DNA of 64,000 nt. Source: Streptomyces shenzhenensis (GTDB lineage: Bacteria; Actinomycetota; Actinomycetes; Streptomycetales; Streptomycetaceae). The notes beneath the pieces are model-generated. The model saw only the letters and a list, made by a program, of their open reading frames with translations. It did no database searches and was not told where the DNA came from. A program made the translations under genes and the position numbers. Positions 43,941 to 52,651 of this stretch are shown piece after piece. The stretch is from assembly GCF_021462265.1 (NCBI RefSeq), contig NZ_JAJONF010000004.1, positions 248,001 through 312,000 on the forward strand, read 5' to 3'. Positions within the stretch are counted from its first letter, which is position 1; the number at the start of each line of letters is the position of its first letter.

Positions 43941-44882
43941 CTACGCGGCGGGTGCCGGGCGCCGGTTCGCCTTCCGCCACACCCATTTCTGAACCAGCAG
44001 GGTGCAGATGCCGGCCAGGACGATGCCGAAGAGGTTCAGCAGGAGCTGTTCCGACGAGCGCCCGGCCTGGTTGGTGTCGCTGTAGACCAGGGCCACGGCC
44101 GCGTTGGCGGCGGCGGGCACCGTGGTGACCGAGATCGCCACGCCGACCAGGGCACCGGACTTGGCGGAGGTCAGGGAGAGCGTGCCGGCGGCGCCGGCCA
44201 GGAGGGCCACGACGAACGAGAACCAGTCCGGCGCGTAGATGAAGCCGGTGTTGGGGCGGTCGGCCTCCAGCTGGGCCCTGGTGAACAGACCGACCGCGTC
44301 CATGAACAGACTGAACCCCGCCGTCACCGCCATCGCCGCCGCGAACCCCACCAGCAGCGCCGTCAGGGAGCGCAGGGCCAGCCGCGGGGCGCGCTGCACG
44401 ACGGCCGTACAGATGCCCGCGAGCGGCCCGAACTCCGGCCCCACCGCCATCGCGCCCACGATCAGGATCGCGTTGTCCAGCACCACACCGCAGGCCGCGA
44501 TCATCGTGGCCAGCGTTATGAAGGTGATGTAGGTGAACGAGAGCGTCGACTCCTCGTGCGTCGCGTCGGTGAGGTGCTCCCACAGAACGGCGTCAGCGCC
44601 CTCGCCGGGCGCCTCCGCCTCGGCCTTGTCGGCGCGTTCGGACAGGCTCAGGTCGATGTTCTCGACGGCGATGGAGCCGGTGCGGTCGAGGCCCAGCTCC
44701 TGCAGCCCGGTGAGCAGTTCGTCACCCGCCTCACGGGCCACGTCGCACATCACCACGTCCCCCACGGGGTTGCGGGCGGCGCCCGGCACCACGACCAGAT
44801 GCGTGGTGCCGATCGTCTTCTCGATCAGACGGACCACGTCGTCGGTCGTGTCGGACGGCGTGATCAGGCGCAGGTGCAGCAT
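43941..44882 (-). CDS. DUF389 (TIGR00341-type) membrane protein
   Basis: A 313-residue protein. The N-terminal ~110 residues form a cytoplasmic regulatory-like domain (MLHLRLITPSDTTDDVVRLI). The DUF389 membrane domain follows with about six helices and the signature TLATMIAACGVVLDNAILIV then GAMAVGPEFGPLAGICTAVV. The last helix is LLLNLFGIVLAGICTLLVQK. The biochemical role of DUF389 proteins is not established. A TACCCT hexamer lies 6 nt upstream of the ATG, so the mRNA may be leaderless. The gene ends facing glmM and lies 16 bases downstream of coaA. Confidence 0.88.
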   Translation of the reverse strand: MLHLRLITPSDTTDDVVRLIEKTIGTTHLVVVPGAARNPVGDVVMCDVAREAGDELLTGLQELGLDRTGSIAVENIDLSLSERADKAEAEAPGEGADAVLWEHLTDATHEESTLSFTYITFITLATMIAACGVVLDNAILIVGAMAVGPEFGPLAGICTAVVQRAPRLALRSLTALLVGFAAAMAVTAGFSLFMDAVGLFTRAQLEADRPNTGFIYAPDWFSFVVALLAGAAGTLSLTSAKSGALVGVAISVTTVPAAANAAVALVYSDTNQAGRSSEQLLLNLFGIVLAGICTLLVQKWVWRKANRRPAPAA

Positions 44883-44898
44883 GGGGGCAGGGTAGCGG

Positions 44899-45888
44899 TC
44901 AGAGTTTGCGCAGCCGCAGCCGCTGCACCTTGTGGTCCGGGCCCTTGCGGACGACCAGGGTGGCCCGGCCGCGGGTCGGGGCGATGTTCTCCACCAGGTT
45001 GGGCTTGTTGATGGTGCGCCACTGCGTACGGGCGTAGTCCAGGGCCTCTTCCTCGGAGACCTGGGTGTACGTGCGGAAGTACGAGTTCGGGTCCTGGAAG
45101 GCGGTCTGGCGCAGCTTCTTGAAGCGGTTGAGGTACCAGCTCTCCACGTCGTCGGCGTTCGCGTCGACGTACACGCTGAAGTCGAAGTAGTCGGCGAGGC
45201 CGACCCGGGTGCGGCCGTCCTTGCCGGGCAGGGCCGGCTGCAGGACGTTCAGGCCCTCGACGATCAGGATGTCGGGCCGCCGGACCACGAGCTTCTCGTC
45301 GGGGACGATGTCGTAGATCAGGTGGGAGTAGACGGGCGCCGTGACCTCCTCCTTGCCCGCCTTGACGTCGGCGACGAACCGGGTCAGCGCCCGGCGGTCG
45401 TACGACTCGGGGAAGCCCTTCCGTGACATCAGCCCGCGGGCCCGCAGCTCCCTCGTCGGCAACAGGAAGCCGTCGGTGGTCACCCGTTCCACGCGCGGAT
45501 GTTCGGGCCAGCGCGAGAGGAGGGCCTGCAGCAGTCGCGCCACGGTCGACTTGCCGCAGGCCACCGAGCCGGCGATGCCTATCACGAACGGGGTGCCGGA
45601 CTGGGAGCCCTGTTCGCCGAGGAAGGTGTTCAGGGCGCCCCTGAGGCCGTCGGTCGCGCCGACGTACAGGTTGAGGAGCCGCGACAGCGGGAGGTAGATG
45701 TCCCGCACCTCGTCGAGGTCGATCACGTCGCCGAGACCACGCAGCTTCTCGACCTCCCGCGCGGTCAGCGGCAGTGGTGTCTTGTCGCGCAGCGCGCTCC
45801 ACTCGGAGCGGGTGAGATCGACGTAGGGAGTCGCCTCCGGCCTGTGCCGGTGGGCGCTCCGGGGCATCGGGGAGACCGGAGAGATCAC
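44899..45888 (-). CDS. coaA: Type I pantothenate kinase
   Basis: A 329-residue prokaryotic CoaA, catalysing pantothenate + ATP to 4'-phosphopantothenate, the first step of CoA synthesis. P-loop [15 protein letters not shown] at about residues 108-122; substrate-binding region [20 protein letters not shown] then [18 protein letters not shown] near 210; and [17 protein letters not shown] near the end. The start is GTG 45888, with no clear Shine-Dalgarno but TAACAA 6 nt upstream. It diverges from glmS. acpS, which uses CoA, is close by. Confidence 0.96.
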   Translation of the reverse strand: MISPVSPMPRSAHRHRPEATPYVDLTRSEWSALRDKTPLPLTAREVEKLRGLGDVIDLDEVRDIYLPLSRLLNLYVGATDGLRGALNTFLGEQGSQSGTPFVIGIAGSVACGKSTVARLLQALLSRWPEHPRVERVTTDGFLLPTRELRARGLMSRKGFPESYDRRALTRFVADVKAGKEEVTAPVYSHLIYDIVPDEKLVVRRPDILIVEGLNVLQPALPGKDGRTRVGLADYFDFSVYVDANADDVESWYLNRFKKLRQTAFQDPNSYFRTYTQVSEEEALDYARTQWRTINKPNLVENIAPTRGRATLVVRKGPDHKVQRLRLRKL

Positions 45889-46062
45889 ATTCCATTGTTA
45901 ACGGAGTTTGAACGGCGCGGGGGGTGGGGTCGGTCACGTGGCCGCGGAGCCCGCGAGCGACTCGGGGCGCGCCACCCGTATCGGCCCCCTGGCGGACGGT
46001 GAAGCCCGGTTTGATTTCCGATCTCGGGCACGCTGAGCCGTGTTCGGGTGGGGTTCGGGTCT

Positions 46063-46068
46063 TAGGCT
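46063..46068 (+). promoter_or_regulatory. Candidate -10 for leaderless glmS mRNA
   Basis: TAGGCT is followed by 7 bases and then the ATG. No Shine-Dalgarno sequence lies between. A matching -35 is weak. Confidence 0.45.
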
Positions 46069-46075
46069 GCCGCTC

Positions 46076-47923
46076 ATGTGTGGAATCGTGGGATACGTGG
46101 GGGCGCAGTCGGCGCTCGATGTGGTGGTCGCCGGCCTCAAGCGGCTGGAGTACCGGGGGTACGACTCGGCGGGCGTCGCGGTGCTCGCGGACGGTGGGCT
46201 GGCCTCGGCCAAGAAGGCCGGGAAGCTGGTCAACCTGGAGAAGGAACTGACGGAACGGCCGCTGCCGACCGGTGCCACCGGTATCGGGCACACCCGCTGG
46301 GCCACGCACGGCGGGCCGACGGACGCCAACGCGCATCCGCATCTCGACAACGCCGGCCGGGTCGCCGTCGTCCACAACGGGATCATCGAGAACTTCGCCG
46401 CGCTGCGGGGGGAGTTGGCCGAGCGCGGGCACGACCTCGCCTCCGAGACGGACACCGAGGTGGTCGCGCACCTGCTCGCCGAGGAGTTCTCCGGCACCGC
46501 CGATCTCGCCGAGGCGATGCGGCTGGTGTGCCGGCGTCTGCAGGGCGCGTTCACGCTGGTCGCGGTGCACGCCGACGATCCGGACGTGGTCGTGGGCGCG
46601 CGCCGGAACTCCCCGCTGGTGGTGGGCGTTGGACAGGGCGAGGCCTTTCTCGCCTCGGACGTCGCCGCGTTCATCGCCCACACGCGGTCGGCGATCGAGC
46701 TGGGCCAGGACCAGGTGGTGGAGCTGCGCCGGGACGGCGTGACGGTGACGGGCTTCGACGGCGCCCCGGCGGACGTCCGCTCGTACCACGTCGACTGGGA
46801 CGCGTCGGCGGCGGAAAAGGGGGGTTATGACTACTTCATGCTCAAGGAGATCGCCGAGCAGCCCAAGGCGGTCGCCGATACGCTCCTGGGCCGCATCGAC
46901 GCGGGCGGCTCGCTGACGCTGGACGAGGTCCGGATCGGCGCGGCCGAGCTCCGGGAGATCGACAAGGTCGTCATCGTCGCGTGCGGTACGGCCTTCCATG
47001 CCGGCCTGATCGCCAAGTACGCCATCGAGCACTGGACGCGCATCCCGTGCGAGGTGGAGCTGGCGAGCGAGTTCCGGTACCGGGACCCGATCCTGGACTC
47101 GCGCTCGCTGGTCATCGCCATCTCCCAGTCCGGCGAGACCATGGACACGCTGATGGCCCTCAGACACGCCCGTGAGCAGGGCTCGAAGGTCCTGGCGATC
47201 TGCAACACGAACGGCTCCACGATCCCGCGCGAGTCGGACGCCGTGCTGTACACCCACGCCGGGCCGGAGGTCGCGGTCGCCTCGACGAAGGCGTTCCTGA
47301 CCCAGCTGGTGGCGTGCTACCTGGTGGCGCTGTACCTCGGCCAGGTGCGGGGCACCAAGTGGGGCGACGAGATCAGCGCGGTGATCCGGGACCTGTCCCA
47401 CATCTCCGGCGAGGTCGAGCGGGTCCTGGAGACCATGGAACCGGTACGGGCGCTGGCCCGGTCGCTGGCGGACAAGAACACCGTGCTCTTCCTCGGCCGG
47501 CACGTCGGCTACCCGGTCGCCCTCGAAGGCGCCCTGAAGCTCAAGGAGCTGGCGTACATGCACGCCGAGGGCTTCGCTGCGGGCGAGCTGAAGCACGGGC
47601 CGATCGCGCTGATCGAGGAGGACCTGCCGGTCGTGGTGGTGGTCCCGTCCCCGCGCGGGCGCTCCGTCCTGCACGACAAGATCGTCTCCAACATCCAGGA
47701 GATCCGGGCCCGGGGTGCCCGCACGATCGTGATCGCGGAGGAGGGTGACGAGGCGGTCGTACCGTACGCCGACCACCTGATCCGGATCCCGGCCACCCCG
47801 ACCCTGCTCCAGCCGCTGGTCGCCACGGTCCCGCTCCAGGTCTTCGCCTGCGAACTGGCCACCGCCCGGGGCAACGAGGTGGACCAGCCGCGCAACCTCG
47901 CCAAGTCGGTCACCGTGGAGTGA
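46076..47923 (+). CDS. glmS: Glutamine--fructose-6-phosphate aminotransferase (isomerizing)
   Basis: A 615-residue enzyme making glucosamine-6-phosphate. It has the catalytic N-terminal cysteine ([11 protein letters not shown]), the glutaminase domain ([28 protein letters not shown]), two SIS isomerase domains ([40 protein letters not shown]) and the invariant C-terminus [12 protein letters not shown] 46076 has no ribosome site. TAGGCT (46063-46068) ends 7 nt before it, so a leaderless mRNA is likely. No glmS ribozyme-like leader is possible in that case. Confidence 0.97.
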   Translation: MCGIVGYVGAQSALDVVVAGLKRLEYRGYDSAGVAVLADGGLASAKKAGKLVNLEKELTERPLPTGATGIGHTRWATHGGPTDANAHPHLDNAGRVAVVHNGIIENFAALRGELAERGHDLASETDTEVVAHLLAEEFSGTADLAEAMRLVCRRLQGAFTLVAVHADDPDVVVGARRNSPLVVGVGQGEAFLASDVAAFIAHTRSAIELGQDQVVELRRDGVTVTGFDGAPADVRSYHVDWDASAAEKGGYDYFMLKEIAEQPKAVADTLLGRIDAGGSLTLDEVRIGAAELREIDKVVIVACGTAFHAGLIAKYAIEHWTRIPCEVELASEFRYRDPILDSRSLVIAISQSGETMDTLMALRHAREQGSKVLAICNTNGSTIPRESDAVLYTHAGPEVAVASTKAFLTQLVACYLVALYLGQVRGTKWGDEISAVIRDLSHISGEVERVLETMEPVRALARSLADKNTVLFLGRHVGYPVALEGALKLKELAYMHAEGFAAGELKHGPIALIEEDLPVVVVVPSPRGRSVLHDKIVSNIQEIRARGARTIVIAEEGDEAVVPYADHLIRIPATPTLLQPLVATVPLQVFACELATARGNEVDQPRNLAKSVTVE

Positions 47924-47939
47924 CCTTAGGGTGCTGACC

Positions 47940-48311
47940 ATGAGCATCATCGGGGTTGGCATCGACGTCGCCGAGATCGACCGGTTCCGGGAGTCGCTGG
48001 AGCGGACTCCCGGGCTGGCCGGGCGGCTGTTCGTCGAGCGCGAGTTGTACCTGGCGAGCGGCGAGCGGCGCGGTGTCGCCTCGCTGGCGGTGCGGTTCGC
48101 GGCCAAGGAGGCGTTGGCCAAGGCGCTCGGCGCCCCGCCGGGGCTGCTCTGGACGGACGCGGAGGTGTACGTCGAGGACAACGGGCGGCCGCGGCTGCGG
48201 GTGCAGGGCAGCGTGGCCGCCTGCGCGGCGGAACTCGGCGTGCGGTCGTGGCATGTGTCGCTCAGTCACGACGCCGGCGTGGCGTCGGCGGTGGTGATCG
48301 CGGAGGGGTGA
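47940..48311 (+). CDS. acpS: Holo-[acyl-carrier-protein] synthase
   Basis: A 123-residue AcpS that moves 4'-phosphopantetheine from CoA to acyl carrier protein. Motifs: [20 protein letters not shown] with the magnesium aspartate (residue 9), and [20 protein letters not shown] with the catalytic Glu/Lys pair; [20 protein letters not shown] closes it. ATG 47940 is preferred over TTG/ATG-like codons earlier. AGGGTG at -7 may serve as ribosome site, or TAGGGT as a -10 of a leaderless mRNA. It follows glmS by 16 bases. Confidence 0.95.
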   Translation: MSIIGVGIDVAEIDRFRESLERTPGLAGRLFVERELYLASGERRGVASLAVRFAAKEALAKALGAPPGLLWTDAEVYVEDNGRPRLRVQGSVAACAAELGVRSWHVSLSHDAGVASAVVIAEG

Positions 48312-48384
48312 GCCGGGCGGTACGGCCGGCACGGCCGGGGCGGGGCGGATGCGCGCCTCGCCGGTTCCGGGGGAGACTCGGGGC

Positions 48385-49836
48385 ATGCGGACTGCTTACA
48401 GCGTGGAGACGGTACGTGCGGCCGAGCGGGAGTTGATGGCTCGGCTGCCGGAAGGGGCGCTGATGCAGCGGGCCGCCGCCGGGCTGGCCGCCGCCTGCGC
48501 CGACCTGCTCGGCCGGGTGTACGGCAGCCGGGTGGTGCTGCTGGTCGGCAGCGGGGACAACGGCGGGGACGCGCTGTACGCCGGGGCGCGGCTCGCGCGC
48601 AGAGGGGCGGGGGTCGCGGCGGTGCTGCTCTCGCCGGAGCGCGTGCACGGGGGTGGACTGGCGGCGCTGCGCCGAGCGGGCGGGACCGTCGTACGGGACG
48701 GTGGCGCCGAGGAGCCGCTGCTGCGGGCCGACCTCGTCGTCGACGGGATCGTGGGGATCGGCGGGAAGGGCGGGCTGCGGCCCGAGGCGGCTGAGCTGGT
48801 GGCGGTCGTGGAGCGGTCGCGGGCCGCCGTCGTCGCGGTGGACCTGCCGAGCGGGGTGGAGGCGGACACCGGTGAGGTGCGGGGGGCGGCCGTACGGGCG
48901 GACCTGACCGTGACCTTCGGGACGCACAAGCCGGGGCTGCTGATCGATCCGGCGCGGGAGTACGCCGGTTCGGTACGGCTGGTCGACATCGGGCTCGAGC
49001 TGCCCGAGGAGGCCGAGCTGGAGGCGTTGCAGGACGTGGACGTGGCGCGGCTGCTGCCGGTGCCGTCGGCGGAGAGCGACAAGTACCGGCGGGGGGTGGT
49101 GGGCATTGCGGCCGGGTCGGCGCGCTATCCGGGGGCCGCGGTGCTCGCCGTCGCCGGGGCGTTGCGGGGCGGGGCCGGGGCCGTACGGTACGTCGGGCCG
49201 GCCAAGGACGAGGTGCTGGCCCGCTTTCCCGAGACGCTGGTGTCGGACGGGGGCCCGCGGAAGGCCGGGCGGGTCCAGGCGTGGGTGGCCGGGCCGGGAG
49301 TCGGGGACGACGCCGATGCCGTCGCCGAGGTGCTGGCGGAGGACGTGCCGGTGCTGGTCGACGCCGACGGGCTGCGGCTGGCCGACCGGGAAGCGGTACG
49401 CGGCCGTACGGCGCCGACCCTGATGACGCCGCATGCCGGGGAGGCGGCGGCCCTGTTGGGGGTACGCCGGGAGGAGGTCGAGGGCGGCCGGCTCGCGGCG
49501 GTGCGGGAGCTGGCGGCGGCCTATCGGGCGACGGTGCTGCTGAAGGGGTCGACGACGCTGGTGGCTCAGGCCGGGGGAGGGTCCGCCGTCCGGGTGAACG
49601 CGACGGGGACGCCCTGGCTTGCCACCGCTGGGAGCGGGGATGTCCTGTCGGGCCTGGCGGGGTCGTTGCTGGCGGCGGGGCTGGACGGGCGGGACGCGGG
49701 GAGCGTGGCGGCGTATCTGCACGGGCTCGCGGGGCGGTTCGCGGCGGAGGGGGCGCCGACGGTCGCCCACGCGGTGGCTGCGCGGTTGCCGTCGGCCTGG
49801 CGGGGCGTCTACCCACCCGCCCACCCGCCTCGGTAG
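48385..49836 (+). CDS. nnr: Bifunctional NAD(P)H-hydrate epimerase/dehydratase
   Basis: A 483-residue fusion that repairs hydrated NAD(P)H. The epimerase half (about 1-215) has GSGDNGGDALYAGARLARRG and VDLPSGVEADTGE. The dehydratase half (about 225-480) has PSAESDKYRRGVVGIAAGS, LMTPHAGEAAALLG, VLLKGSTTLVA and the ATP-site motif ATAGSGDVLSGLAGSLLAAG with its catalytic aspartate. The start is ATG 48385 (GGAGACTCGGGGC upstream). Linked to acpS and alr as in other Streptomyces. The last residues (YPPAHPPR) are an irregular tail that runs into the repeat region. Confidence 0.93.
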   Translation: MRTAYSVETVRAAERELMARLPEGALMQRAAAGLAAACADLLGRVYGSRVVLLVGSGDNGGDALYAGARLARRGAGVAAVLLSPERVHGGGLAALRRAGGTVVRDGGAEEPLLRADLVVDGIVGIGGKGGLRPEAAELVAVVERSRAAVVAVDLPSGVEADTGEVRGAAVRADLTVTFGTHKPGLLIDPAREYAGSVRLVDIGLELPEEAELEALQDVDVARLLPVPSAESDKYRRGVVGIAAGSARYPGAAVLAVAGALRGGAGAVRYVGPAKDEVLARFPETLVSDGGPRKAGRVQAWVAGPGVGDDADAVAEVLAEDVPVLVDADGLRLADREAVRGRTAPTLMTPHAGEAAALLGVRREEVEGGRLAAVRELAAAYRATVLLKGSTTLVAQAGGGSAVRVNATGTPWLATAGSGDVLSGLAGSLLAAGLDGRDAGSVAAYLHGLAGRFAAEGAPTVAHAVAARLPSAWRGVYPPAHPPR

Positions 49837-49948
49837 GCCAGGACCACACCGTCACGGGGCTCCGCCCCGGACCCCGTCGGTCTCTCGTCCGTCTGGCTCG
49901 GTAGGCCGTTACCGCACTGTCACGGGGCTCCGCCCCGGACCCCGTCGA
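49829..49948. repeat. Two 68-bp-spaced copies of a GC-rich hairpin unit
   Basis: CTCGGTAGGC occurs at 49829 and 49897, each followed by GTCACGGGGCTCCGCCCCGG ACCCCGTCG (49851 and 49919). GGGGCTCCGCCCC itself is a hairpin. It overlaps the nnr stop codon, so it can act as transcription terminator as well as repeat. Confidence 0.75.
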
Positions 49949-50020
49949 CCTGAACGGACTCGTCCTCGGACACGGGACGGGGCGGCGGGGCGGGGGGGCG
50001 GGCGGCTCGGGCGTAGGGCG

Positions 50021-50070
50021 GGTGCGGGTGCGTAGGGGTGGGCGCGCAGTTCCCCGCGCCCCTCGGGGCG
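50021..50070. repeat. Modular GC-rich intergenic repeat, short form
   Basis: GGTGCGGGTGCGTAGGGGTG followed by GGCGCGCAGTTCCCCGCGCC and CCTCGGGGCG. It matches the elements at 30420 and 31102 and runs into the tandem array that starts at 50063. Confidence 0.6.
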
Positions 50071-50190
50071 TGGCCCCGGGCGTTGCCGGAGGTCCGTGCA
50101 TCCTTCGGGGCGTGGCCCCCGGGCGCTGCGGGAGGTCCGTGCATCCTTCGGGGCGTGGCCCCCGGGCGCTGCGGGAGGCCCGTGCATCCC
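50063..50190. repeat. Three tandem copies of a 43-bp unit
   Basis: Units at 50063-50104, 50105-50147 and 50148-50190 share TCGGGGCGTGGCCCC(C)GGG, GCGCTGC and GGGAGGTCCGTGCATCC with two or three differences. Each unit contains a GGGGC...GCCCC inverted repeat. Together with the repeats before it, this accounts for the whole 432-base gap between nnr and the L,D-transpeptidase gene. Confidence 0.85.
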
Positions 50191-50268
50191 CCGGGTGACC
50201 TCGCCGCGCGGCTTCCCGGAATTCCGGAACCTGCGGGGTTGTCTGATCGCATGATTAGTGGACGAATC

Positions 50269-51180
50269 ATGCGTCATCGGCGTGGTCGGGTGCGGGGGAT
50301 CGCGGAGGGCCTCGTCATTGCCATGACTGTGCTCTGCCTCGGAGCGGGGGCCGGGGCCGGGGTCGCGGACTCCGCCGTCCCCAGGCCGCCCGCCGCCGTT
50401 CCGGAGTCGGAACTGGTGCCGGGGGTCGCGCCGGGCCCCTCGCGGCCTTGGCAGGTCGACACCCCCGACCAGATGCTGGCGCCCCAGGTGTACACGCCCA
50501 GCGCCAGGGAGGACGCCGTCGAGCCGAAGGCGGCGGCGCCGGGGACGTACGACCTCGTCGAATATGTGCCGCTCAGTGACGCCGTCGCCAAGGTGAGCTG
50601 CTCCAAACTGACGGGGCCTTACCAGAAGCAGATCGAGCAGTGGCTGAGGCTGAGGGCGGACGGGAAGCAGTCCGTCGCCGACTGCGAGGCCATCCAGAAG
50701 TTCCAGAAGAAGCACCGGATCAAGCCGGCGATCGGGTTCGCGGGGCCCGTGACCTGGTACCAGATGATGCTGCTCTCGGCGAAGAAGAACCCGAACGCCA
50801 AGAAGAACTGCCCCGTGAAGTCGTACCGGGTCGCCTGTGTCGACCTCAACCGGCAGGTCACCTGGGTGCAGAAGGGCAACAAGGTGGTCTACGGGCCGGT
50901 GCAGATGCGCAGCGGGCGGAAGGGGCACGCGACCAGGGCCGGGTGGCACACCGTCTACTGGCGGCACAAGAACCACTGGTCGACCCTGTACAACTCGCCC
51001 ATGCCGTACGCCCAGTTCTTCGACGGCGGTCAGGCCTTCCACGCCGTCTACGGCTCCATCTACACCACCGTCGGCTCCTGGGGCTGCGTGAACCTCAAGC
51101 TGGGTGATGCGAAGAAGCTGTGGAGCGTGCTGAAGAAGGGCGACAAGGTGTACGTGTGGGGGCACCGGACCGGTAGCTGA
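50269..51180 (+). CDS. L,D-transpeptidase (YkuD) with PG-binding-like domain, secreted
   Basis: A 303-residue secreted protein (ATG 50269 with GTGGAC upstream; ATG 50251 is an alternative). Signal peptide: VRGIAEGLVIAMTVLCLGAG. A peptidoglycan-binding-like region (about 130-175) contains ADCEAIQKFQKKHRIKPAIG. The YkuD catalytic domain follows: VDLNRQVTWVQKGNKVV, the histidine in AFHAVYGSIYTTVG, and the nucleophile cysteine in SWGCVNLKLGDAKKLW. Such enzymes make 3-3 peptidoglycan cross-links. The usual SHGC reads SWGC here. It lies next to alr, another wall-precursor gene. Confidence 0.87.
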   Translation: MRHRRGRVRGIAEGLVIAMTVLCLGAGAGAGVADSAVPRPPAAVPESELVPGVAPGPSRPWQVDTPDQMLAPQVYTPSAREDAVEPKAAAPGTYDLVEYVPLSDAVAKVSCSKLTGPYQKQIEQWLRLRADGKQSVADCEAIQKFQKKHRIKPAIGFAGPVTWYQMMLLSAKKNPNAKKNCPVKSYRVACVDLNRQVTWVQKGNKVVYGPVQMRSGRKGHATRAGWHTVYWRHKNHWSTLYNSPMPYAQFFDGGQAFHAVYGSIYTTVGSWGCVNLKLGDAKKLWSVLKKGDKVYVWGHRTGS

Positions 51181-51321
51181 CCCGGTGTGCCGCCCGGCGT
51201 GTCACCCCGCGCGCGGCCAGGTACGTGAGTCCGCGACCGGCGGGTACCCGAGCGCGGCCGGCAGCCGTACCGGGGGCTGCGCCGGAGAGCTGTCGGAGCC
51301 CTCTGAGACACTGGGGGCGCG

Positions 51322-52530
51322 ATGAGAGAGACAGCGACTGCACCGACCGCGCCCCTGCGCGCCCGCGCCGAGATCGACCTGGCGGCCCTGCGGGCCAACG
51401 CGCGGACCCTGCGTGCCCTGGCGCCGGGCGCGGCCCTGATGGCCGTGGTGAAGTCCGACGCGTACGGGCACGGGGCCCTCCGGTGTGCCCGCGCGGCCGT
51501 CGAGGCGGGTGCGAGCTGGCTCGGTACGGCCACTCCGGAGGAGGCGCTGGCGCTGCGCGCGGATGCCGGGCTGCCGGCCGACGTGCGGATCATGTGCTGG
51601 CTGTGGACCCCGGGCGGGCCCTGGCGCGAGGCGGTCGAGGCGGACCTCGACGTGTCGGTGAGCGGGATGTGGGCCCTGCGGGAGGTGTCCGAGGCGGCCG
51701 GGGAAGCCGGCCGCCCCGCTCGCGTGCAGCTCAAGGCAGACACCGGGCTGGGACGCAACGGCTGTCAGCCCGCCGACTGGCCCGAGCTGGTCCGCGAGGC
51801 GCTGCGCGCCGAGGCGGCGGGGCTGGTCCGGATCACCGGCCTGTGGTCGCACTTCGCCTGTGCCGACGAGCCCGGCCATCCTTCCATCGCCGCCCAGCTC
51901 ACCCGCTTCCACGAGATGCTCGGGTACGCCGAGGAGCAGGGCGTGCGCCCCGAGGTGCGGCACATCGCCAACTCGCCGGCCACCCTCACCCTCCCCGAGG
52001 CCCACTTCGACCTCGTCCGTACGGGCATCGCGCTCTACGGCCTCTCGCCCAGCCCCGAACTGGGCAGCGCGACCGACTTCGGCCTGCGCCCCGTGATGAC
52101 GCTGTCCGCCTCCCTCGCCCTGGTGAAGCGCGTACCCGGCGGGCACGGTGTCAGTTACGGGCACCACTACGTCACCCCCGGCGAGACCACCCTCGGACTC
52201 GTCCCCGTCGGCTACGCGGACGGCATCCCGCGCCACGCCTCCGGCACCGGGCCCGTACTGGTCGGCGGCAAGTGGCGGACGGCCGCCGGGCGCATCGCCA
52301 TGGACCAGTTCGTCGTGGACCTCGGCGGCGACGAACCCGAAGTCGGCAGCGAGGCCGTGCTGTTCGGTCCGGGCGACCGGGGCGAGCCCACCGCCGAGGA
52401 CTGGGCCCAGGCCGCGGGCACGATCGCATACGAAATCGTCACCCGCATCGGAACCAGGGTGCCCCGCGTCCATGTGAACGAGGGGCCGAGTGGGCAGGAA
52501 CCAGGGGACGGGCCGGGAACCGGCGACTGA
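51322..52530 (+). CDS. alr: Alanine racemase
   Basis: A 402-residue PLP enzyme producing D-alanine for peptidoglycan. The cofactor lysine lies in LMAVVKSDAYGHGALRCARA (about residue 41), ADTGLGRNGCQP follows near 137, the second catalytic tyrosine is in GHGVSYGHHYVTP (about 275), and GYADGIPR, AGRIAMDQFVVD and VLFGPGD are standard. ATG 51322 with GGGGGCGCG upstream. A short hydrophilic tail (SGQEPGDGPGTGD) is extra. Full length. Confidence 0.97.
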   Translation: MRETATAPTAPLRARAEIDLAALRANARTLRALAPGAALMAVVKSDAYGHGALRCARAAVEAGASWLGTATPEEALALRADAGLPADVRIMCWLWTPGGPWREAVEADLDVSVSGMWALREVSEAAGEAGRPARVQLKADTGLGRNGCQPADWPELVREALRAEAAGLVRITGLWSHFACADEPGHPSIAAQLTRFHEMLGYAEEQGVRPEVRHIANSPATLTLPEAHFDLVRTGIALYGLSPSPELGSATDFGLRPVMTLSASLALVKRVPGGHGVSYGHHYVTPGETTLGLVPVGYADGIPRHASGTGPVLVGGKWRTAAGRIAMDQFVVDLGGDEPEVGSEAVLFGPGDRGEPTAEDWAQAAGTIAYEIVTRIGTRVPRVHVNEGPSGQEPGDGPGTGD

Positions 52531-52651
52531 CCTCCGGGGTTCGGCGGCGGCACGACCCGGTTACATCTGTATCAACGAAAGACAGCAATCTCGTCGGCAT
52601 CACCCGTGTCACGTAACCGGCGAACTGCAGTACGGCGAAGAGGAGCGGTAC

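Noticed and set aside
44864..48181. 1105-residue minus-strand open frame
   Set aside because: Antisense to glmS and acpS and overlapping coaA in another frame; it lacks recognisable domains.
50063..50190. Possible CRISPR array
   Set aside because: The 43-bp units are head-to-tail without spacers, and no cas genes are nearby.
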